This document shows positions 53,222-61,850 of a stretch of 64,000 nucleotides of DNA, one piece after another (the stretch's first letter is position 1; each line of letters opens with the position of its first letter). The stretch is taken from positions 803,980-867,979 of the forward strand of contig NZ_LN884299.1 in assembly GCF_001403875.1 (NCBI RefSeq), in the 5' to 3' direction. The notes under the pieces are model-generated. The model worked only from the letters and a program-made list of their open reading frames with translations. It was not told where the DNA came from and ran no database searches. Origin of the DNA: Paenibacillus ihumii. GTDB lineage: Bacteria > Bacillota > Bacilli > Paenibacillales > Paenibacillaceae. A program made the position numbers and the translations under genes.

Positions 53222-53530
53222 TTAACCTTCTATATATTGCGCATTGAAATGCTCAGCCACTTCTAGCATTTTCTGAAAAATAATCTCATGCGATACGGCT
53301 ACATACAAGTCTCCCTCATAATATCGGAATGGAATTGTCGCCTCTCCTAGCCGCCAAAGAAAAAAATCTCCCGGAATCTTCATTGTCGTATCAGCAGACC
53401 GAAAGGAATACTCCTGTGCATATACAAAATCCGTTTGAGCTGCAAAATAGCTTTTACATTCATCAAGAGACATGACTTGATCAGGGTGATTGCCGTCAGC
53501 ATTTCTCGTAATTCGATATCTAGTATTCAT
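53222..53530 (-). CDS. Hypothetical soluble protein
   Basis: This 102-residue protein (MNTRYRITRNADGNHPDQV ... HEIIFQKMLEVAEHFNAQYIEG) has no signal or membrane segment. GGCGGGGGT lies before ATG 53530. It has no family I recognise. It lies in an accessory zone beside an IS remnant. Confidence 0.65.
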   Translation of the reverse strand: MNTRYRITRNADGNHPDQVMSLDECKSYFAAQTDFVYAQEYSFRSADTTMKIPGDFFLWRLGEATIPFRYYEGDLYVAVSHEIIFQKMLEVAEHFNAQYIEG

Positions 53531-53604
53531 CCAGTACCCCCGCCATCTTTAATACGTTATCTTTATTTGCCGACCTATGTTCCCTGCGTGGGAAGGGCAA
53601 ACAA

Positions 53605-54933
53605 CTATCCATCTTTATCCACAATGCCTGCAAGGTGATCAGCGAGCGCCACCGCGGCGGAATAGCCGGAGCTCCAGGCCCATTGCAGGTTATAGCCACC
53701 GCAATCCCCGTCCACATCCATCACCTCGCCGGCCAAATAGAGCCCAGGCACGAGCTTGGATTCTAGCGTTCCTTCTTTTAACTCTGTCGTATCGATGCCG
53801 CCGGCTGTCGTTTGGGCGTTCGGGAAACCATTGGTATCGGTGACGATGAAATCCCAATGCTTCATGAGGCGACACAGGGCTTTCCTGGCTTTCCACGATA
53901 AATCCTGACACAGCAGATTCTGGTCCTCATCGATTCCCGCCTCTTTCAAGAGGACGGGGATCAGCTTCTTGTTCAAAATACCGATCAGGGAAGCAGCCAC
54001 CGTCCGGTGTCCGAACATTCCCCAATGCGTATCCAGAAAATCGACGACCTCTTCCTCTGTCCGGTCTGGCATCAAGTCAAGCGATAAAGTCACCTTTTCT
54101 CCTCTTCCGAGTTGATATGCTGCCTTTCGGCTTAACTGGAGAATCGGCGGGCCGGAAGCGCCATAATTCGTAAACAGAACCTCTCCATACTCACTGCGGA
54201 TGACTTCACCATTAACAATGATATGCCCCCATCCCTCGAATTTTACTCCGGAAAGTTCCTTCAGATATGGGCTATCCAGCTTCAATTGAACAATCCCGGG
54301 TACAGGATCGATCAGGGTATGTCCCAGTCGTTGGGCAAGGGTGTAACCGGAGCCGTCCGTTCCTGTCTTTGGAGCGGTAAGGCCGCCCGTACAGAGGAAG
54401 AGATAATCGCTCGTATATGTGACCTCTCCCTCTTCCTCCGACTGGCATTGAATCGTGAATCGCGGATGTCCCTCCGACACGGTAACGTCCAATACTTTGG
54501 TTTTGAAGTATATCGGAACATTCCGATCCTCCAGTGCAATCCGGAAAACCTCTAACACTGAGGCAGCCTGCAGCGACATCGGGTACATTCGGCCATTCTC
54601 AATAGCAGTCAGCGGAAGGCCGAGTGTGTTAAAGAAATCAACAGTTTGCCGAACGCCGAATTGCTGCAGCACAGGCAGCGGAAATTCCGCTTGATTGCTA
54701 TGATATTTGGTCGATAAATTGACCGCTTCATCCGTACCCGTCGCCGTCGATTTGTTCGTAATATTGCAGCGGCCATTGCCGGTTGTTAGTACCTTCTTGC
54801 CGACCCGGTCATTGCTTTCAATGATCGCAGTATCGATCCCTCGGTCTCGCGCATTAACGGCGGCCATAAGACCTGAAGCGCCTGCACCGATAATGAACAG
54901 CTTGTGGTGCTTTGTAGATTTCGATTTATACAT
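53605..54933 (-). CDS. HI0933/BaiN-type NAD(P)/FAD-dependent oxidoreductase, paralogue 2
   Basis: This 442-residue flavoprotein has GAGASGLMAAVNARDRG, a GNGRCNITN motif typical of the HI0933 family, YLFLCTGGLTAPKTGTDGSGYTLAQRLGH, and an ending with LAGEVMDVDGDCGGYNLQWAWSSGYSA. Start 54933 is chosen because MYKSKSTKHHKL then aligns residue by residue with its paralogue; ATG 54969 overlaps that gene's stop (ATGA) and is the alternative. Function uncertain. Confidence 0.88.
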   Translation of the reverse strand: MYKSKSTKHHKLFIIGAGASGLMAAVNARDRGIDTAIIESNDRVGKKVLTTGNGRCNITNKSTATGTDEAVNLSTKYHSNQAEFPLPVLQQFGVRQTVDFFNTLGLPLTAIENGRMYPMSLQAASVLEVFRIALEDRNVPIYFKTKVLDVTVSEGHPRFTIQCQSEEEGEVTYTSDYLFLCTGGLTAPKTGTDGSGYTLAQRLGHTLIDPVPGIVQLKLDSPYLKELSGVKFEGWGHIIVNGEVIRSEYGEVLFTNYGASGPPILQLSRKAAYQLGRGEKVTLSLDLMPDRTEEEVVDFLDTHWGMFGHRTVAASLIGILNKKLIPVLLKEAGIDEDQNLLCQDLSWKARKALCRLMKHWDFIVTDTNGFPNAQTTAGGIDTTELKEGTLESKLVPGLYLAGEVMDVDGDCGGYNLQWAWSSGYSAAVALADHLAGIVDKDG

Positions 54934-54965
54934 AAGTGTTGAATTCATTCCTTTTTCTAATGGCT

Positions 54966-56279
54966 TCATCTGAAAATATGTTTCCCTAACGCCATCGCGG
55001 CGGCATAACCGGAGCTCCAGGCCCATTGCAGGTTGTAACCCCCAAAGTCGCCGTCGACATCCATCACCTCGCCGGCCAAATAGAGCCCAGGCACGAGCTT
55101 AGATTCCAGCGTATCTGCGACGAGCTCTTTTGTAGCGATGCCGCCAGCTGTCGCTTGCGCGTGCTCAAAGCTGTGGGTCTCGGTCACTTTAAACTCCCAA
55201 CACTTCAATAACTTATAGAAGATCTTTTTGGTTTTCCACGAGAGATCCTGGCAAAGCAGGTTCGGCTCTTGATCGATTTTCGCTTCCTTCAGCAGGACGG
55301 AGACCAGTTTCTTGTGTAAAAAACCGACGAAGGACTCCGCGACCGTCCGGTGCGCGAATGTTTCCCAGTTCTTGTCCAGAAATTCGATAACCTCTTCCTC
55401 CGTACGGTTCGGCATCAAATCGATGGATACCGTCACGGAATCTCTTTTTGCGAGGTGAACGGCTGCCTTCCGCCCAAGCTGCAGAATCGGTGGGCCAGAG
55501 AAGCCGTAGTCGGTAAAATGAATTTCGCCAGTTTCGCTGCGGGCAATTTTACCGTTCACAAGGATGTCGGCTCGTCCTTGGAGTTTGATGCCGGATAGCG
55601 CCTTCTGATATGGATATTTCACCTTCAATTGCACGAGGGCCGGAACAGGCTCGACCAAGGAATGCCCCATTCGCTGGGCAAGTGTATACCCGGATCCATC
55701 CGTCCCCGCATTCTGGCCGGTAAGACCTCCCGTACAAAGAAACAGATATTCGCTGGTATAAACAACCTGCTCCTCTGTTTCAGTTCGGCATGTAATCCTA
55801 AATCGTGGATGATCTGCCGATACGGTGACATCCAGCACTTTGTTATTAAGGTATACCGGAATGTTCCGCTCCTCTAAAGCAAGCTCGAAAATATCCACCA
55901 CAGATGCAGCCTGTAGCGACATCGGGTACATTAAGCCCTCTTTCAATTTTGTAAACGGCAGTCCGAGCACATAAAAGAAATCAACGGTTTGACGGATGCC
56001 GAATTGCTGCAGCACAGGTAGCGGAAATTCAGCCTGACTGCCGTAATACTTGCGCGATAAGGCCACCGCTTCGTCATCCGTATCCGTCGTAGTGGAATCG
56101 TTCGTAATATTGCAACGACCGTCGCCTGTCATTGAGATTTTTTTCCCAATCCGGTCGTTACCCTCCAGAATGGCGGTATCAATACCCAAATCCCGCGCAG
56201 TAACGGCGGCCATAAGTCCTGATGCGCCTGCGCCGATAATAATCAACTTGTGGTGCAAGAAAGCCTGATCATTGTGCAT
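54966..56279 (-). CDS. HI0933/BaiN-type NAD(P)/FAD-dependent oxidoreductase, paralogue 1
   Basis: This 437-residue flavoprotein has the same motifs (GAGASGLMAAVTARDLG, GDGRCNITN, LFLCTGGLTGQNAGTDGSGY, LAGEVMDVDGDFGGYNLQWAWSSGYAA). It is upstream of paralogue 2 and most likely arose by tandem duplication; the C-terminal thirds are nearly identical while the middles have diverged. Proteins of this family include a flavin reductase of bile-acid metabolism and uncharacterised YtfP-like proteins. Confidence 0.9.
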   Translation of the reverse strand: MHNDQAFLHHKLIIIGAGASGLMAAVTARDLGIDTAILEGNDRIGKKISMTGDGRCNITNDSTTTDTDDEAVALSRKYYGSQAEFPLPVLQQFGIRQTVDFFYVLGLPFTKLKEGLMYPMSLQAASVVDIFELALEERNIPVYLNNKVLDVTVSADHPRFRITCRTETEEQVVYTSEYLFLCTGGLTGQNAGTDGSGYTLAQRMGHSLVEPVPALVQLKVKYPYQKALSGIKLQGRADILVNGKIARSETGEIHFTDYGFSGPPILQLGRKAAVHLAKRDSVTVSIDLMPNRTEEEVIEFLDKNWETFAHRTVAESFVGFLHKKLVSVLLKEAKIDQEPNLLCQDLSWKTKKIFYKLLKCWEFKVTETHSFEHAQATAGGIATKELVADTLESKLVPGLYLAGEVMDVDGDFGGYNLQWAWSSGYAAAMALGKHIFR

Positions 56280-56445
56280 GGTTGGTCAATGAACCCCTTA
56301 TCCAATCGATTTATGTATAGGAAATGTGTTTTTTCCGAATGAAACTACACTATATCAAATTATAACACAGGAGTGTGCACCGCATAATCCCGGTAGAGTC
56401 TTCCTAACCTCACGTTCCATTACAGTAATACCCCAAATATAGCAA

Positions 56446-56471
56446 AACACCATCCTCAAGCGGATGGTGTT
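56446..56471 (-). terminator. Terminator of the HNH gene, ssrA-terminator-like
   Basis: AACACCATCCTCAAGCGGATGGTGTT; leftward it is followed by TTTGCT. It is almost identical to the hairpin at 56966. Confidence 0.8.
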
Positions 56472-56483
56472 CATAATGGTTTT

Positions 56484-56918
56484 TTACAATTCACGATGTC
56501 TGTATTTAGCTCTAAAAATGCGCCAACAAAGCTTGATTAGATTAGGAACCGAATGTGCATTTTCGGCAAGATAAGAGAACGCAGTACGGTTTCCTCGCTT
56601 AGTATTACACTCGCTACATGAAGCAAGCAGATTGTGAGGAAGATCCGAGCCGCCTTTGCTTGAGGGGATAATATGGTCCACTGTCGTGGCGGGACGTCCG
56701 CACCATAAACAAGTGTGATGATCCCGTTGTAGCGCAACCTTTCGATAGTCACGAAATAAGAACGGGTTATAAAGCAATTGGATCGTCTCCTCATCAATCC
56801 AGACGGCACGCGAACGCTCGACTTCCCGCCAAGCTCGATGAGGCAAACATGGTGTTAGTTCTTGACCATCCATATTGAGTACCGATATCATTGTTCCCTC
56901 ATTATGATTATGATTCAT
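56484..56918 (-). CDS. HNH endonuclease
   Basis: This 144-residue protein has an HNH domain: CLWCGRPATTVDHIIPSSKGG and NLLASCSECNTKRGNR, with two CxxC zinc pairs. TTGGAG lies eight bases before ATG 56918. It is flanked by near-identical 26-bp hairpins (56446, 56966), so it may have been carried in a mobile segment. Free-standing HNH proteins of this type include phage and intron-associated nucleases. Confidence 0.9.
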   Translation of the reverse strand: MNHNHNEGTMISVLNMDGQELTPCLPHRAWREVERSRAVWIDEETIQLLYNPFLFRDYRKVALQRDHHTCLWCGRPATTVDHIIPSSKGGSDLPHNLLASCSECNTKRGNRTAFSYLAENAHSVPNLIKLCWRIFRAKYRHREL

Positions 56919-56965
56919 CTATTTCACTCCAACTGTACGAAATACTTGGACTTATTATAAACAAA

Positions 56966-56991
56966 AACACCATCCTCATGCGGATGGTGTT
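56966..56991 (-). terminator. ssrA-terminator-like hairpin of fragment B
   Basis: AACACCATCCTCATGCGGATGGTGTT; leftward it is followed by TTTTTGTTTAT. It stands in the same position relative to ssrA fragment B as the terminator does to intact ssrA. Confidence 0.8.
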
Positions 56992-56993
56992 CA

Positions 56994-57176
56994 TGATGGT
57001 GGAGACGAGGGGAGTTGAAACCTTGTCCGAAGATCACGCCACACGCTTTCTACGGGTGTAGCTGCAGTTTTTGATGTCACCTACTAAGACCCCCAGCAAC
57101 GCGGTTGTTCTTAGGTCTGCGTGATTATCTTCTTCAGCACACCCCAGGCGGAGATGTGACAGCGTATCCCACTAAA
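56994..57176 (-). pseudogene. ssrA 3'-half pseudogene, fragment B
   Basis: About 180 bp align end to end with ssrA 61348-61525: GGTGGAGACGAGGGGAGT, TTCTACGGGTGTAG, TTTTGATGTCACCTA, CTTCTTCAGC and AGCGTATCCCACTAAAGTTG. Numerous substitutions and indels break the tRNA-like stem. The homology stops sharply at 57176, where xanthine-dehydrogenase sequence begins. Confidence 0.85.
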
Positions 57177-57177
57177 G

Positions 57178-57470
57178 TTGGATACGGCCCTGTACAATCA
57201 GCACCAGCGCTCTGGTAATACCCGCCGCTTAATCTGTATACGCCCCAGAGTCAATCAAAAACGTATATTGACCGGCAATCAGCTTTCCTTCTTTGTCCGC
57301 CCCAAGTGCTATCGTGGCATGCAGACCGATGTGACAAGGAGCTGTAATCAAATCTTCTTCTCTGCTATATTCCAATTTCACCAATTTTCCGCCCACTGCC
57401 TTGGAAGCTAAATAGGCTGCTGACTGAATGTCTTTCGTCCATTTTCCCGAAGTACTATAGTCGTCTTTAT
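57178..57470 (-). pseudogene. Fragment of a xanthine dehydrogenase-family molybdopterin subunit
   Basis: Leftward translation gives TKDIQSAAYLASKAVGG, KLVKLEYSREEDLITAPCH and KLIAGQYTFLIDSGAYTD, then a stop and AAGITRAL. It is typical of the large molybdenum-binding subunit near the substrate-channel region. Only about 90 of some 750 residues remain, with an in-frame stop. Confidence 0.8.
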
Positions 57471-57495
57471 TTTAACGCGTTCTTCAACAGCAAAA

Positions 57496-57523
57496 ACCCA
57501 CTACCTCATACGGTAGTGGATTA
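57496..57523 (-). terminator. ssrA-terminator-like hairpin of fragment A
   Basis: AACCCACTACCTCATACGGTAGTGGATT; leftward a T-run follows. It also serves as the terminator of the two-component operon. Confidence 0.75.
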
Positions 57524-57580
57524 ACATGGCAGAGGCTCCCTATCCGAAGGCAACGCCACATAAGCTTCTATGGGGGTAGT
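57524..57580 (-). pseudogene. ssrA 3'-end fragment A
   Basis: TCCGAAGGCAACGCCACATA and AGCTTCTATGGGGGTAG match ssrA 61379-61415, while the T-arm next to it has lost about 20 bases. It lies just downstream of the response-regulator gene. Confidence 0.8.
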
Positions 57581-57613
57581 CCCAGAGCATATTACATCTT
57601 TAACGAGAGAACC

Positions 57614-58219
57614 TTAATCCAACCATCCCTTACTACGTGCGATATCTATCGCCTCGATCCGTGTATTCGCCCCGAGCTTCCCAATCGCTTCTGACATATA
57701 GTTCCGTACCGTTCCATAGGATAGAAACAGCTGTGCTCCAATATCTTGAAGAGCTAAGCCTTGGGCAGCCAACTTCATGACTTCACGCTCCCTGGGTGAT
57801 AATGGACATGGGTCATCCCATACCGCGAGCGACAATTCTGCATTAATGACACGTTTCCCATCATAGACGCGACGAATCGCATCAGACAATTCCTCGCTGC
57901 CCGTATCTTTGAGAAGATATCCATAAACCCCTGTCTGCATAGCCCGTTGGAAATATCCAGGACGCGCGAATGTCGTCAGTATGATTACACGACAAGCTGA
58001 CTTATTTTTTTGAATCGCTTCCGCAATATCTAACCCCGTTTTCAGTGGCATCTCAATATCCAGAACAGCTATATCTGGCTCATACTCCTGAATCATGGAC
58101 ATCACTTCTTCCCCATTTTCGGCTTGACCGACCACTTCAATATCATCTTCTAACGAAAGTAAAGTTGCCAGCGCTCCCCTTAATAGCTTTTGATCTTCTG
58201 CCAAAACAATACGAATCAT
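57614..58219 (-). CDS. NarL/DesR-type response regulator
   Basis: This 201-residue protein has a receiver (RIVLAEDQKLLRGALATLL; phospho-Asp in AVLDIEMPLKTG; LTTFARPGYFQRAM) and a LuxR helix-turn-helix (LSPREREVMKLAAQGLALQDIGAQLFLSYGTVRNYMSEAIGKL). It follows the kinase gene without a gap and should drive the ABC genes upstream. The order ATPase-permease-kinase-regulator is that of yvfRSTU in Bacillus subtilis. Confidence 0.93.
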   Translation of the reverse strand: MIRIVLAEDQKLLRGALATLLSLEDDIEVVGQAENGEEVMSMIQEYEPDIAVLDIEMPLKTGLDIAEAIQKNKSACRVIILTTFARPGYFQRAMQTGVYGYLLKDTGSEELSDAIRRVYDGKRVINAELSLAVWDDPCPLSPREREVMKLAAQGLALQDIGAQLFLSYGTVRNYMSEAIGKLGANTRIEAIDIARSKGWLD

Positions 58220-59392
58220 CTAAGCTCTACCTACCTTTTCATTTCGTATTACCCTAGGTATATGTAAGGTGACTTCCGTCCCCTTGCCTGAGGACGAAGA
58301 CAGCGACATACGACCGTCGACCATAACCAACCGCTGCCGTAATCCGGCGAGGCCATTACTGCTGGTATTGATTTGATCCGTATCTGCCCCAACACCGTCA
58401 TCACTTACAGATACACGAACTTCCCCTTCCTGAATGTCTAGAAGAACGTTGCACTTTGTTGCTCGGCTATGGCGAACCACATTTGTAATCGTCTCGCGAA
58501 AACACATCGCCAAAATCGTCTCCTGCAAGGGTGTTAACGGAAGCGGATTGTTCACTAAAGCGTCTCCCGTCCCTACATGAGAAGGCCTGGGATCTGAAAT
58601 CGATTGATATTGAAAGAAAAGCGGTATGCCCGCAGCTGAACATAACGATACAGCATGCTTATATTCTTCAGCGAAGGTTGTAACTTTCATCTCCGTAACC
58701 AGCTCACGCATTTGTTTCAAGGCTGCGCGTGCCGTTTCTCGCACTTCACGAGCCTCTTCTATCGCTCTCTCGGGATGACGATTGATCAGTTTCTCAATGA
58801 CCTCCCCTTTTAGTGCAATTAATGACAGCGTATGTCCCAATGTATCATGTAATTCACGTGCGATCCGCTGGCGCTCCTCCTGCTGTGCCATTCGTTCAGC
58901 AGTGTCTGCTCGCAGTCGCGCAGACTTCTGTTGAAATCGAATCGAAGCTCGTATAATATACGGCAGAATACAGATGCCAAACATAGGCACCAGTCCTATC
59001 CATAATTGGCTGCCCATCTGATCCAAGTAAGGAACAGCGATAAATCCCATAGCTACAGTAAAAACTATCGTAATAGAAAGTAATATCGGCATCTTTTGTC
59101 TGCTCAGCGGAACAGCTATCATAAAGCCTATAAATGTATACATAGGGTGAAATACAGCGGCTAAAATTAAAAGTATCCCCACCTGAACCATCAATATTGG
59201 CGAGGCCCACTTTGCATAAAAGTAGAATTGTCGAAACAATAGAACGAATAGGCCTAACAGAACAAAGCCAAGCCACTGTATACTTGATGGCTCATAAAGT
59301 AAAAAATACAGGGGTATCACTAAATTCGTTAATAAAAAATAAGGGGCGACTCCTTCCGCCTTTGGAAAGAGACGCCATTTCTCTCTATTCAA
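58220..59392 (-). CDS. DesK-type sensor histidine kinase
   Basis: This 390-residue protein has about five N-terminal helices (residues 18-150), the HisKA_3 box (ERQRIARELHDTLGHTLSLIALKGE; phospho-His) and an ATPase domain ending with SSNGLAGLRQRLVMVDGRM. TTG 59392 directly follows the permease stop (TAATTG). Membrane-embedded sensors of this form respond to lipid or membrane-active compounds. Confidence 0.9.
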   Translation of the reverse strand: MNREKWRLFPKAEGVAPYFLLTNLVIPLYFLLYEPSSIQWLGFVLLGLFVLLFRQFYFYAKWASPILMVQVGILLILAAVFHPMYTFIGFMIAVPLSRQKMPILLSITIVFTVAMGFIAVPYLDQMGSQLWIGLVPMFGICILPYIIRASIRFQQKSARLRADTAERMAQQEERQRIARELHDTLGHTLSLIALKGEVIEKLINRHPERAIEEAREVRETARAALKQMRELVTEMKVTTFAEEYKHAVSLCSAAGIPLFFQYQSISDPRPSHVGTGDALVNNPLPLTPLQETILAMCFRETITNVVRHSRATKCNVLLDIQEGEVRVSVSDDGVGADTDQINTSSNGLAGLRQRLVMVDGRMSLSSSSGKGTEVTLHIPRVIRNEKVGRA

Positions 59393-60136
59393 TTAGACCG
59401 CATCCCGTCGATTATAAATATAGATTGATAGTAGCATAAAAATAAGACCGCATCCTGTTAAAATTATGAAATCAATACTTGCTGGATTTTTTCCAGCGAT
59501 CATATTCCATGCCCCATTGGCGTAACGGTGAGATGGGAGCCATTCCCCGACCGAGCCCATCCAACTTGGCAAAGTACTAAGCGGCATCCATAGCCCCCCC
59601 ATAATAGCAAGCCCCATCTGTAATATATTTCCGATGGCAACGGAGGTATTCGCATTTTTAAGGGTTCCTAACAATGCACCAAGCGCCAGAAAAGAGATGC
59701 TCCCAATCCATAACCATAATCCGCATAAAATCCATTGCCCGGCTGTCAATTGTATATCATGAACAAGGCCAGCAGATAAAAATATAACAACAATGACGAT
59801 CAAGTGAACAGCCATTTGCGATACAATTTTGCTGCCAATCCAGACTGCAGGAGATAGTGGAGTTAGCTTCAACAAGCGTACCCACCCGTCTTGATGCTCG
59901 AACGATAGACGGATACCAAATTGAGATACGGCTGTACCTATCAAACTGAATGCAGTCATCGACATCAATGAAAAAACACCCCAAGTGGTCGATTGAATCG
60001 ATTGATCTACCCCATTCATACTCGCAAATAAAAAGTAAAAAGCAAGCGGCATCGCAATAGAGAAGAGTAAGAAAAAAGGACTGCGGATAATTCGTATACT
60101 TTCTGCCTTGGTCTGGGCAACAAACATATGTATCAT
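59393..60136 (-). CDS. ABC-2 type permease
   Basis: This 247-residue protein has six helices and the ABC-2 layout (FVAQTKAESIRIIRSPFFLLFSIAMPLAFYFLF at the start; a final helix IIILTGCGLIFMLLSIYIYNRR-like). It pairs with the ATPase 27 bp upstream to form an exporter of the linearmycin-resistance type. Confidence 0.9.
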   Translation of the reverse strand: MIHMFVAQTKAESIRIIRSPFFLLFSIAMPLAFYFLFASMNGVDQSIQSTTWGVFSLMSMTAFSLIGTAVSQFGIRLSFEHQDGWVRLLKLTPLSPAVWIGSKIVSQMAVHLIVIVVIFLSAGLVHDIQLTAGQWILCGLWLWIGSISFLALGALLGTLKNANTSVAIGNILQMGLAIMGGLWMPLSTLPSWMGSVGEWLPSHRYANGAWNMIAGKNPASIDFIILTGCGLIFMLLSIYIYNRRDAV

Positions 60137-60163
60137 AATTATTTTCCTCCTAAAAGTGTTTTA

Positions 60164-61069
60164 TTATCGTATAATCGTTGGTTTATGTGAGCCTGTAAGA
60201 CTTAAGAATGTATCTTCTAAGCTGGCAGATTGTATATCAATATCTGATATTCCCCATTCAGACTGCATCAGTGTAAATAACAATACATCGGTTTCTTGGG
60301 CATACAGACGAATTCGCTCGCCGTTGCACTCTGCTTTTTCTACACCAGGTAATGTGAGCCATTCCTGCTCCGCTGGCGCGTTCGCCGCTCGAAATGAAAC
60401 GGTTCTAAGCGCTGTTTGAGCCTTTAAACCTTCTGGAGTCCCTTCCGCAACAACCTGTCCACTGGCGATGACTGCGATGTGATCTGCGACAGCATCAGCT
60501 TCGTCTAAATGATGTGTAGTTAAGAGCACGGTACGTCCGTCACTTGCCAGCGCTTGAATGGTGTCCCAAAAGCGGCCACGAGCCTCGATATCCATTCCGA
60601 CTGTTGGTTCATCAAGCAGGAGAAGCTCTGGATTCCCCGCCAAGCTTTGGGCAAAAGCTAATCTCCGGCGTTGTCCTCCGGACAGGGAGGATGCGCGTCG
60701 TTTCTGATCCGCGTGGAGACCCGAAATGTCTAACAATCGCTCTAGCGACATCGGATTACGATAATAACTGCGGAACAATTGGAGCACTTCTTTGACCGTA
60801 AGTCCATCTGCTGCTTTAACATCCTGCAAAAGCGCTCCGACGCGTTGCCGTAATTCTTTTGTTCCAGACGGGACCCCCAAGACCCTGATTTCTCCGGAGG
60901 TGGGCTGTATCATTCCGAGGATCATGGAAATGGTTGTTGTCTTGCCTGCGCCATTCGGTCCGAGCAATGCTGAAATTTGTCCTTTCTCAAATGATAGATT
61001 CATATGATCAACGGCACAGTAGTCGCCGAATCTCTTTACCAGATTTATACATTCAATTGCCTTTTTCAT
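60164..61069 (-). CDS. ABC transporter ATP-binding protein, LnrL/YvfR-like
   Basis: This 301-residue ATPase has Walker A GPNGAGKTT, signature LSGGQRRRLAFAQSL, Walker B LLLLDEPTVGMD and H-loop TTHHLDEAD, plus a C-terminal domain of drug exporters. It is the first gene of the four-gene operon located just downstream of ssrA. Confidence 0.95.
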   Translation of the reverse strand: MKKAIECINLVKRFGDYCAVDHMNLSFEKGQISALLGPNGAGKTTTISMILGMIQPTSGEIRVLGVPSGTKELRQRVGALLQDVKAADGLTVKEVLQLFRSYYRNPMSLERLLDISGLHADQKRRASSLSGGQRRRLAFAQSLAGNPELLLLDEPTVGMDIEARGRFWDTIQALASDGRTVLLTTHHLDEADAVADHIAVIASGQVVAEGTPEGLKAQTALRTVSFRAANAPAEQEWLTLPGVEKAECNGERIRLYAQETDVLLFTLMQSEWGISDIDIQSASLEDTFLSLTGSHKPTIIR

Positions 61070-61203
61070 TTTGTACTAACCTCCGTTAATTTCTTCTCCG
61101 TTACTCGATGTCCTTATTATATTGAATAAGCGCGAGATTCAATTAGTGTAGGTTGTCACAAGCCGGATATGACAAATGTCAGAAAAAAAGGCCAAAGCAA
61201 AAA

Positions 61204-61227
61204 AGAAGGACCTCTAGGCCCTTCTTC
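61204..61227 (-). terminator. Second terminator downstream of ssrA
   Basis: AAGAAGGACCT and AGGCCCTTCTT pair; leftward it runs into CTTTTTTTGC. It insulates the ABC operon from ssrA transcription. Confidence 0.8.
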
Positions 61228-61314
61228 AGCATAACGTACATTCGACACTCTTTGATTGATGTGCCTTGCTTTGCAAACTTATAGCTAAGATCTGCATTTT
61301 TAATCGAACACAGC

Positions 61315-61345
61315 AAAAATCCACAACCTCATGCGGTTGTGGATT
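61315..61345 (-). terminator. ssrA terminator
   Basis: AATCCACAACC, TCATG, then GGTTGTGGATT, with a T-run in the leftward direction. It begins 5 bases after the ssrA CCA. Confidence 0.9.
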
Positions 61346-61349
61346 TACA

Positions 61350-61714
61350 TGGTGGAGGCGAGGGGAGTCGAACCCCTGTCCGAAGGCAACGCCACATAAG
61401 CTTCTACGGGTGTAGTGACAGTTTTGATGTCACCCTAGAGACTCCCTGTCACCGGATTCCCTTCGGGTCAGCCTGTTTGTCTTCTTCAGCTAGCCGCAGG
61501 CGGAGACTAGACAGCGTATCCCACTAAAGTTGAGCCCTCATCCCGGTACATGGGCGATACAGAGCGAGAGCACGTCTGCAGGTTATTAAGCTGCGAGAGC
61601 GTAGTTTGTTTGTTGTTTGCCGTTTAATTGGCTTTAGCGTTGATAAAGCGGACGCGTCCCCACTACCCGCTACCTATGCTCGATCTACCCCCGTCGAATC
61701 CAAAAACGCCCCCG
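61350..61714 (-). ncRNA. ssrA: tmRNA
   Basis: The 365-base RNA begins GGGGGCGTTTTTGGATTCGA and ends with the T-arm GGGTTCGACTCCC and CCACCA. The tag reading frame encodes GKQQTNYALAA followed by TAA. tmRNA rescues stalled ribosomes together with SmpB, whose truncated gene lies 1.5 kb upstream. The 3' part of this gene has four decayed copies at 44.5, 51.7, 57.0 and 57.5 kb. Confidence 0.97.
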
Positions 61715-61801
61715 AAATAAGATAGGCGGTCATGTTCACAAGAACCGCAGCCTAGACGGCGACTCGAATGGGTCGGCAGCTCATGCCTGTTCATTTCGAG
61801 C

Positions 61802-61850
61802 ATAAGTGCTACTTGCACTTATCATAGCAAATTCAGCGATGAATGCTCAA
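61802..61850 (-). promoter_or_regulatory. ssrA promoter and leader hairpin
   Basis: TTGAGC (61845-61850) and TATGAT (61821-61826) are 18 bp apart on the minus strand. ATAAGTGC/GCACTTAT (61802-61822) forms a perfect hairpin at the start of a leader of about 100 bases that must be removed to give the mature 5' end. Confidence 0.65.

Noticed and set aside
44600..61714. A functional prophage or integrative element
   Set aside because: No integrase, capsid, portal, relaxase or replication gene is seen; only remnants and cargo remain.
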